From Rhodococcus sp. KRD197 (GTDB taxonomy: Bacteria; Actinomycetota; Actinomycetes; Mycobacteriales; Mycobacteriaceae), in NCBI RefSeq assembly GCF_017168235.1, contig NZ_JABFAO010000016.1, forward strand, positions 190,922 to 254,921: a stretch of DNA of 64,000 nt, read 5' to 3'. The notes under the pieces are model-generated. The model worked only from the letters and a program-made list of their open reading frames with translations, made no database searches and had not been told where the DNA came from. Position numbers and translations under genes: made by a program. Shown piece by piece: positions 57,648-64,000 of this stretch. Every line of letters begins with the position of its first letter. Positions within the stretch are counted from its first letter, which is position 1.

Positions 57648-59324
57648 ATGGCTACGGGCGAGCGCACTAGCGGGGGTACCGGAGCCGGGGAGACTGGCCC
57701 GCCGACGGAGGTAGCTCCGCTCCCGGACCTGCTTCATGGGCACAGCCGGGCCGGGCCGGTGCGCGAGCGGAGACCCGTGTACGTCGACTTGCTGCCGCCG
57801 TGCAATGCGGGCTGTCCTGCCGGGGAGAACATCCAGGCGTGGCTTGCACACGCCACCGTGGGCCGCCACGAGCAGGCCTGGCGCCAGCTCGTGGCCGACA
57901 ATCCCTTCGCCGCAATCCACGGCCGGGTCTGCTATCACCCGTGCGAATCGGTCTGCAACCGCGCTAATCTCGACAGTGCGGTGTCGATCCACGCGGTGGA
58001 GCGGTTCCTCGGCGACCTCGCGCGGGAGCGGGGTTGGACATTCGAGCCGCCGCCCGCCCGCAGCGGCAAAAGGGTGCTCGTGGTCGGTGCAGGTCCGAGC
58101 GGACTGTCCGCCGCATATCACCTGGCTCGTCTCGGCCACGACGTCGAGATCCGCGACGCCGGCACCGAACCCGGCGGGATGATGCGCTACGGCATCCCGA
58201 ACTACCGACTGCCCCGCGACGTGCTCGAGGCCGAGGTGATCCGAGTCGCGGCATTGGGTGTGCACATAGTCCGCAACCACCGGGTCGAGGACCTCGCCGC
58301 GGAACGGGAGGAGGGCGGTTTCGACGCGGTGTTCGTTGCAGTCGGCGCCCATTTGGCCAAACGGGTCGATATCCCGGTCCGCGACGCCGGCACGATGGTC
58401 GATGCGGTGTCGTTCCTGCGCAACGTCGCCTCCGGCGACAAGCCTGCGGTCGGACGCCATGTGGCTGTGTACGGCGGCGGCAACACCGCAATGGACGCGG
58501 CCCGCGTTGCCCGCCGCCTCGGCGCGGAGGACACGGCAATCGTCTATCGCCGCACCCGCGCACAGATGCCTGCCCACGAGGAGGAAGCCGAAGACGCCGA
58601 ACGCGAAGGTGTCCGCATCAACTGGCTTCGCACGATCACCGCCTTCGACGGCCCCGAGGTGCAGGTCGAGATCATGGAACTCGACGAAGCGGGCCGCCCC
58701 CGGGCGACTGGACGGTTCGAGACCCTGGCCGCGGACACCCTGATCATGGCATTGGGTCAGGAGACCGATTCAGCGTTCATGCGGACACTGCCCGGAGTGG
58801 AATTCGCGAGCGACGGCAGCGTGCGGGTCAGCGAATCGATGATGACAGGCTGCCCCGGCGTGTTCGCCGGCGGCGACATGGTGCCGAGTGAGCGCACCGT
58901 CACCGTCGGGGTAGGGCACGGGAAGAAGGCAGCTCATCACATCGATGCCTGGCTGCGTGGAGCCTCAGGCGAGCGACATCCCAAGCACCCGATGGCTACC
59001 TTCGACCAGCTACACCTGTGGTACTTCGCCGACGCCGACCGGCGCCGGCAACCTGAACTCGCCCCCACGCAGCGCATCGCCGGATTCGGCGAGGTGGTCG
59101 GGGGTCTGACGGCTCCGGAGGCGACCTTCGAGGCGGGCCGGTGCCTGTCGTGCGGTAACTGCTTCGAATGCGACGGTTGCCTCGGAGCCTGCCCGGAGGA
59201 CGCGATAGTCAAACTGGGAGTCGGCCACGGTTACCAGTACGACTACAACAAGTGCACCGGCTGTGCGGAGTGCTTCGAGCAGTGCCCCGTACACGCCATC
59301 GACATGTTCCCCGAGCCGACATGA
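57648..59324 (+). CDS. GltD-like FAD/NADPH oxidoreductase with two 4Fe-4S domains
   Basis: A 558-residue flavoprotein. The N-terminal iron-sulfur region has CNAGCPAGENIQAW (near residue 48) and CYHPCESVCNR. FAD site VVGAGPSGLSAAYHL is near residue 145 and NADPH site YGGGNTAMDAARVARRL near 277. The C-terminal ferredoxin-like part has CLSCGNCFECDGC, then CPEDA and CTGCAECFEQCPVHA (residues 498-552). It should exchange electrons between NADPH and the iron-sulfur system of the pyruvate:ferredoxin oxidoreductase encoded next, whose ATG overlaps its stop (ATGA). Confidence 0.92.
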   Translation: MATGERTSGGTGAGETGPPTEVAPLPDLLHGHSRAGPVRERRPVYVDLLPPCNAGCPAGENIQAWLAHATVGRHEQAWRQLVADNPFAAIHGRVCYHPCESVCNRANLDSAVSIHAVERFLGDLARERGWTFEPPPARSGKRVLVVGAGPSGLSAAYHLARLGHDVEIRDAGTEPGGMMRYGIPNYRLPRDVLEAEVIRVAALGVHIVRNHRVEDLAAEREEGGFDAVFVAVGAHLAKRVDIPVRDAGTMVDAVSFLRNVASGDKPAVGRHVAVYGGGNTAMDAARVARRLGAEDTAIVYRRTRAQMPAHEEEAEDAEREGVRINWLRTITAFDGPEVQVEIMELDEAGRPRATGRFETLAADTLIMALGQETDSAFMRTLPGVEFASDGSVRVSESMMTGCPGVFAGGDMVPSERTVTVGVGHGKKAAHHIDAWLRGASGERHPKHPMATFDQLHLWYFADADRRRQPELAPTQRIAGFGEVVGGLTAPEATFEAGRCLSCGNCFECDGCLGACPEDAIVKLGVGHGYQYDYNKCTGCAECFEQCPVHAIDMFPEPT

Positions 59325-62300
59325 CCCGCGCGACAGTGGACGGCAACGAGGCCGCCGTCTCGGTTGCCTACCGGCTCAACGAGGTTTGTTGCATCTACCC
59401 GATCACGCCGTCCTCGCCGATGGCCGAGCTGGCCGACAAATGGTCCAGTGAGCAACGGCCCAATTTGTGGGGCACAGTGCCGACGGTGGTGGAGATGCAG
59501 AGCGAGGGCGGCGCAGCCGGCGCCCTGCACGGGGCCTTGCAGAGTGGCGCGCTGGCCACCACCTTCACGGCGTCGCAGGGCCTGTTGTTGATGATCCCGA
59601 ACATGTACAAGATCGCCGGCGAGCTGACCTCCGCCGTTATCCATGTCGCGGCCCGATCCCTGGCCACTCAGGGGTTGTCGATCTTCGGCGACCACTCGGA
59701 TGTGATGGCCGTACGCCAGACCGGGTTCGCGATGCTCTCGTCGGCATCGGTTCAGGAGGCGCAGGATCTGGCGCTCATCGCACAGGCGGCCACCCTTCGG
59801 ACTCGGGTTCCGTTCTTGCACTTCTTCGATGGGTTCCGGACCTCCCACGAACTGAACACGATCGAGACACTCTCCGACGACGACTTACGCGCGCTGGTCC
59901 CCGAGGAGCTGGTCCGCGCCCATCGCGGACGGGGGCTGTCCCCGGAACGCCCATTCATCCGCGGCACCGCGCAGAACCCGGACGTCTACTTCCAAGCGCG
60001 GGAGACCGTCAACCCCTTCTACGCCCGTATCCCCGAGGTAGTGGAAGAGGTCATGGCCCAACTCGGTGAGCGCACCGGCCGGGCGATGCACATCGTGGAG
60101 TATGCCGGCCACCCGGAGGCGGAACGGGTACTGGTGTTGATGGGCTCCGGCGCGCAGACCGCGGCCGAAACCGTGGCCGCTCTCACTGAGCTGGGGGAGC
60201 GGGTCGGTGTGGTGCACGTGCGGCTGTACCGGCCGTTTCCTACGAGAGCGTTCCTCGACGCACTGCCTGTGACGGTGTGCACCGTCGGGGTGCTGGACCG
60301 CACCAAGGAACCCGGTTCGATCGGCGAGCCTCTGTATCTGGACGTTGTCGCCGCCCTCGCCGAAGCCCACACCGACCACGAACGCGCCACGATGCCGAGG
60401 GTGTCGGGCGGGCGTTACGGGTTGTCCTCGAAAGAGTTCACACCAGCGATGGTGGCCGGGGTGTTCGACGAACTCGCCCGCGATACACCGCGGCGGCGCT
60501 TCACCATCGGCATCGACGACGACGTCTCCGGCACCAGCCTCACGTACGACCTGTCGTTCGACATCGAGTCTCCCGACACGGTTCGGGCGATCTTCTTCGG
60601 CCTGGGGTCGGACGGGACCGTGAGCGCCAACAAGAACACGATAAAGATCCTCGGCGCCGAGGAGGGCCGGCACGCCCAGGGCTACTTCGTGTACGACTCG
60701 AAGAAGTCGGGATCGCAGACCGTCTCACACCTGAGGTTCGGGCCGCGCCCCATTCGGGCCCCATACTTGGTAACCCGCGCCGACTTCGTGGGCTGCCATC
60801 AGTTTCAGTTCCTCGACAAGGTCGACGTGCTCGGTCCGGCCGCCGCGGACGCAACTCTGTTGCTGAACTGCAGATATCAGCCGGACCAGGTCTGGGATGC
60901 GCTCCCTCGCCGGGTCCAGGGACAAATCCTCGACAAGCGGATCACGTTGTATGCCGTCAACGCCGGCCGGATCGCCAAAGAGGTGGGGCTCGCGGGCCGG
61001 ATCAACATCATCCTCCAGGTGTGCTTCTTCGCAATCTCGGGCGTGCTGCCCCGCACGCAGGCGATCGCCCGGATCAAGGAATCTGTGGAAAAGACGTACG
61101 GTAGCCGCGGAGCCGATGTGCTGCGCCGCGAACTGGATGCCGTCGATCTCTCCCTGGAGGGGCTGCACCGCATCGAGGTGCCTGAGTTCGTCACCTCCGT
61201 AGCAGAGCCGGCGCCTGTCGTGCCCGACACTGCGCCCGAGTTCGTCCGCACGGTCACCGCGGAGATGATCGCCGGGCGGGGTGACGCGTTGCCTGTGAGC
61301 GCACTTCCGGTGGACGGTACCTACCCGAGCGGCACCGCCTCCTACGAGAAACGCAACGTCTCCGAGCTCGTCGCCGTCTGGGACCCCGACACCTGCATTC
61401 AGTGCGGCAACTGCAGTTTCGTCTGCCCGCACAGCGTGATCCGGTCGAAGTTCTACGACGAGTCCCGGCTGGAGGGCGCCCCGAATCTGTTCGATTCGGC
61501 GCCGTTGGACGCCGTCGGTCTCCCGGGCGCCCTGTTTTCCCTGCAGGTGTATACCGAGGACTGCACCGGCTGCGGTCTCTGCGTCGAGGCCTGCCCGGTG
61601 GTGGTCCCCGGTGGTGAAATCACCAAGGCGATCAATCTCGGCCCCCGCGAACCGCTGGTGGCCACCGCGCGGGAGAACATCGCGTTCTTCGAGACTCTCC
61701 CGACGAACGACCGGGCCCGCGTCGACTTCGGTACCGTGCGGGGCACCCAGTTCCTCGAGCCGTTGTTCGAGTTCCCCGGAGCCTGCGCGGGATGCGGGGA
61801 GACGCCCTATCTCAAGCTGCTCTCCCAGTTGTTCGGTGACCGTTCGATGGTCGCCAACGCCACGGGCTGCTCGTCTATCTACGGCGGCAACCTGCCAACC
61901 ACCCCCTGGACGGTGAACGCCGACGGGCGCGGTCCCGCATGGTCGAATTCCTTGTTCGAGGACAACGCAGAATTCGGTCTAGGGTTCCGGATTGCCGCCG
62001 ACGGACACACCCAGCTGGCCCGGCAGCGGCTCACCGAATTGCGGGACATGGTGGGCAGCGACCTCGTGGATGCCCTTCTCGCGGCGCCGCAGCTGCGGGA
62101 GTCCGAACTACAGCAACAGCGGCAGCGGGTGGCCGAGCTCGAGCGTCGCCTCGCCGAGCTTGATCCCGCCACTACCAGCGACCTGGTCAGCGTGGTCGAC
62201 TACCTGGTCCGGCGCAGCGTGTGGATCGTCGGCGGTGATGGCTGGGCCTACGACATCGGGTCCGGGGGACTCGATCACGTCCTGGCCAGTGGCCGCAACG

Positions 62301-62893
62301 TCAACGTGCTGGTGCTCGACACCGAGGTCTACTCCAACACCGGCGGGCAGATGTCGAAGGCGACCCCGCTCGGTGCTGTCGCGAAGTTCGCCGCCGCCGG
62401 CAAGACGGTGCCGATGAAGGATCTTGCGCTGCAAGCGATCGCGTACGGAAGTGTCTACGTTGCCAGGGTCGCCATGGGTGCCGACCCTCAACAGACGCTG
62501 CAGGCGTTCCGTGAGGCAGAGGCCTACGATGGACCTTCGATCGTGATCGCCTACAGTCAGTGCATCGCGCACGGAATCGACATGCGTCACGGAATGGACC
62601 AGCAGTATCGCGCGGTTGCCAGCGGGCACTGGCCGCTGATCCGCTACAACCCGGTGTTGCGTGCTGCCGGCGAGAACCCGTTCCTGCTCGATTCTCACCG
62701 GCCGAGGATTCCACTCGCCGAATACCGCAATCGGGAGCTACGGTACCGCTCGTTGGCCAACACCGACCCCGTCGAATACGACCGGCTCCTCGGGCTCGCC
62801 GAGGAGGTCATCGCTCAGCGCTGGGACCGATACGAAGACATGGCATCTCGGGGTCCGCAACACTTCACCGCCGACGCCCGCAAGGATCGCTGA
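59321..62893 (+). CDS. nifJ: Pyruvate:ferredoxin (flavodoxin) oxidoreductase
   Basis: A 1190-residue fused-chain enzyme that oxidatively decarboxylates pyruvate to acetyl-CoA and reduced ferredoxin. In order: domain I (YRLNEVCCIYPITPSSPM), the gamma domain, the ferredoxin domain with CIQCGNCSFVCP (near residue 691) and CTGCGLCVEACP (near 748), then CAGCGETPYL and the thiamine-binding GDGWAYDIGSGGLDHVL with LDTEVYSNTGGQ. All parts are present. Unusual in an aerobic rhodococcus-like genome that should have pyruvate dehydrogenase. Coupled by overlapping codons to both flanking genes. Confidence 0.95.
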   Translation: MTRATVDGNEAAVSVAYRLNEVCCIYPITPSSPMAELADKWSSEQRPNLWGTVPTVVEMQSEGGAAGALHGALQSGALATTFTASQGLLLMIPNMYKIAGELTSAVIHVAARSLATQGLSIFGDHSDVMAVRQTGFAMLSSASVQEAQDLALIAQAATLRTRVPFLHFFDGFRTSHELNTIETLSDDDLRALVPEELVRAHRGRGLSPERPFIRGTAQNPDVYFQARETVNPFYARIPEVVEEVMAQLGERTGRAMHIVEYAGHPEAERVLVLMGSGAQTAAETVAALTELGERVGVVHVRLYRPFPTRAFLDALPVTVCTVGVLDRTKEPGSIGEPLYLDVVAALAEAHTDHERATMPRVSGGRYGLSSKEFTPAMVAGVFDELARDTPRRRFTIGIDDDVSGTSLTYDLSFDIESPDTVRAIFFGLGSDGTVSANKNTIKILGAEEGRHAQGYFVYDSKKSGSQTVSHLRFGPRPIRAPYLVTRADFVGCHQFQFLDKVDVLGPAAADATLLLNCRYQPDQVWDALPRRVQGQILDKRITLYAVNAGRIAKEVGLAGRINIILQVCFFAISGVLPRTQAIARIKESVEKTYGSRGADVLRRELDAVDLSLEGLHRIEVPEFVTSVAEPAPVVPDTAPEFVRTVTAEMIAGRGDALPVSALPVDGTYPSGTASYEKRNVSELVAVWDPDTCIQCGNCSFVCPHSVIRSKFYDESRLEGAPNLFDSAPLDAVGLPGALFSLQVYTEDCTGCGLCVEACPVVVPGGEITKAINLGPREPLVATARENIAFFETLPTNDRARVDFGTVRGTQFLEPLFEFPGACAGCGETPYLKLLSQLFGDRSMVANATGCSSIYGGNLPTTPWTVNADGRGPAWSNSLFEDNAEFGLGFRIAADGHTQLARQRLTELRDMVGSDLVDALLAAPQLRESELQQQRQRVAELERRLAELDPATTSDLVSVVDYLVRRSVWIVGGDGWAYDIGSGGLDHVLASGRNVNVLVLDTEVYSNTGGQMSKATPLGAVAKFAAAGKTVPMKDLALQAIAYGSVYVARVAMGADPQQTLQAFREAEAYDGPSIVIAYSQCIAHGIDMRHGMDQQYRAVASGHWPLIRYNPVLRAAGENPFLLDSHRPRIPLAEYRNRELRYRSLANTDPVEYDRLLGLAEEVIAQRWDRYEDMASRGPQHFTADARKDR

Positions 62894-63903
62894 TGGAGCT
62901 GTCGACGCGCTATCTGGGACTGGCGCTACCTAATCCGCTGGTGGCGGCAGCATCGCCGCTCTCGCAGACCGTCGACGGCGTCCGCCGGCTGGCCGCTGCG
63001 GGCGTCGGCGCGGTGGTGCTCTATTCACTGTTCGAAGAGGAGCTGATCCGCGAAGCGGAGCGAAACACGAGACTCGCCGACCACGGTTCCCTGAGCTATG
63101 CCGAGTCCCTGTCCTACTTTCCGGACGCCGCAGGCGAGGACCATGGACCGCGCCGCTACTTGAGCCTGCTCGAACGCGCCGCCAGCTCGGTTGAGGTGCC
63201 GGTGATCGGCAGCCTCAACGGCGTTACCCCGGGCAGTTGGGCGGGCTACGCCCGGTCCATGGAGGACGCCGGGGCGGCCGCGATCGAGCTCAACATCTAC
63301 TTTCTGCCCGGGGATCCGCACATCAGCGGTAGAGACGTCGAACAGCGCCATCTCGACATTCTCGCGCGGGTCAAGGACGCCGTGACCGTGCCGGTTGCGG
63401 TCAAACTGAGCCCGTACTTCAGTTCGACGGGGGAAATCGCGTCGCGCTTGGACGAAGCCGGCGCGGACGGCCTGGTGTTGTTCAACCGTTTCCTGCAACC
63501 CGAAATAGACCCCGAGACGCTCACCGTGGTGCCCGCCGTCACGTTGTCCACCGCCGAAGAGTCATTGCTGCCGCGGACATGGATCGCCCTGCTACGCGGC
63601 CGGTTGCGCGCTTCGCTCGCCGCGAACACCGGCGTCGAGAGCGCAACAGACCTGGTCAAGTACCTACTGGCCGGCGCGGACGTCGTCATGACCGCGTCCG
63701 CCCTGCTGCGGCACGGGCCAGACCACGCAGGTGTACTGCTCGACGGACTAAGTGAATGGATGGGACGCAAGGGCTTCACGAGCGTCGACGACGTGCGTGG
63801 TTTGCTCGCCGTAGCCGGCGGTGCCGACGAAACAGCCCGCCAACGCGGCGGCTATGTCAGCGCACTGCATGAAGCCAACACCACTGCCTACGGTTCCTGG
63901 TGA
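62893..63903 (+). CDS. Dihydroorotate dehydrogenase-like flavoprotein
   Basis: A 336-residue FMN TIM-barrel protein: LSTRYLGLALPNPLVAAASPLS, VPVIGSLNGVTPGSW, AAIELNIYF, PVAVKLSPYFSST and GADVVMTASALLRHGP. The catalytic Cys/Ser region of true PyrD is not obvious, so it is probably not the pyrimidine enzyme; homologues often sit beside PFOR genes. The ATG overlaps the nifJ stop as TGATG. It probably takes part in the same electron-transfer module, substrate unknown. Confidence 0.87.
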   Translation: MELSTRYLGLALPNPLVAAASPLSQTVDGVRRLAAAGVGAVVLYSLFEEELIREAERNTRLADHGSLSYAESLSYFPDAAGEDHGPRRYLSLLERAASSVEVPVIGSLNGVTPGSWAGYARSMEDAGAAAIELNIYFLPGDPHISGRDVEQRHLDILARVKDAVTVPVAVKLSPYFSSTGEIASRLDEAGADGLVLFNRFLQPEIDPETLTVVPAVTLSTAEESLLPRTWIALLRGRLRASLAANTGVESATDLVKYLLAGADVVMTASALLRHGPDHAGVLLDGLSEWMGRKGFTSVDDVRGLLAVAGGADETARQRGGYVSALHEANTTAYGSW

Positions 63904-63914
63904 CAGGAATCGGC

Positions 63915-64000
63915 TCAGTCGGTGAAGTTCCGGTCGATCCAGTCGATGGTCTGCATGCCGAACAGGTCGGTGCCCCAGCCGTACAGGTCGGTGAACATCC
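63915..64000 (-). CDS. C-terminal end of an unidentified leftward gene (cut by window edge)
   Basis: The minus-strand frame reads MFTDLYGWGTDLFGMQT then IDWIDRNFTD and a stop at 63915. Only about 28 codons are visible, too little for family assignment. Codon use looks coding, and the convergent position behind the DHOD-like gene supports a real gene continuing past 64000. Confidence 0.5.
   Translation of the reverse strand, partial: MFTDLYGWGTDLFGMQTIDWIDRNFTD

Noticed and set aside
62893-63903. Annotation as pyrD of pyrimidine synthesis
   Set aside because: Context is a PFOR operon and the catalytic base loop is not recognisable.

Overview
The window is high-GC actinobacterial DNA, most consistent with a mycolic-acid-containing member of the Mycobacteriales close to Rhodococcus. 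The main reason is gene order. From memory, the order of Mycobacterium tuberculosis Rv1829 to Rv1854c can be followed through the first 40 kb: DUF151 nuclease, MerR regulator, gcvP, a VWA protein, glcB, guaB1, gnd, an M56/BlaI pair, a small-RNA locus, a PaaI thioesterase, urease and ndh. Blocks absent from that reference order are inserted into it. No tRNA or rRNA gene was seen. The only mobile-element trace is a short transposase tail.

Layout. 1-4.5 kb: DUF151 tail, MerR regulator and gcvP behind a tandem glycine riboswitch. 4.5-9.9 kb: an inserted oxidative cluster (SDR, Baeyer-Villiger-type monooxygenase, ferredoxin-reductase fusion, ferritin-like PF10118 protein) facing a TetR gene with an 18-bp perfect palindrome between them. 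9.9-20 kb: VWA membrane protein, malate synthase G, a conserved hypothetical gene, GuaB1, a DMT transporter, a DEAD-box helicase and 6-phosphogluconate dehydrogenase. 20-23.6 kb: a second DEAD-box helicase with an 11-unit RGG-like repeat tail, then the M56 peptidase/BlaI pair with its operator. 23.6-32.1 kb: an inserted block holding an esterase plus an aminoacyl-phosphatidylglycerol-synthase-like protein, and an iron-siderophore ABC importer (one permease carries an RDD domain) divergent from a FhuF-like gene, with IdeR-type iron boxes.

32.1-39 kb: a compact iron-controlled small RNA locus placed like mycobacterial MrsI, then a thioesterase, an aldolase-like gene, a urease operon with a fused gamma/beta subunit, and an ArsR metal sensor. 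39-45 kb: NADH dehydrogenase II, a sugar ABC importer interrupted by a transposase remnant, a HugZ-like protein and a small membrane protein. 45-50 kb: helR with a rifamycin-associated element, then a six-gene Asp23/Gls24 envelope-stress cluster with a possible general-stress promoter. 50-57.5 kb: a DHFR-like reductase, TrkH/TrkA potassium uptake, a GNAT enzyme, a Kef-type antiporter, a wax-ester-synthase-like acyltransferase and a HEAT-like protein. 57.6-63.9 kb: a translationally coupled operon for a GltD-like flavoprotein, pyruvate:ferredoxin oxidoreductase and a dihydroorotate-dehydrogenase-like enzyme.

Main themes are iron homeostasis, nitrogen and C1/C2 metabolism (glycine cleavage, glyoxylate, urease) and envelope or antibiotic stress. 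The most interesting single item is the intergenic small RNA at about 32133-32233.
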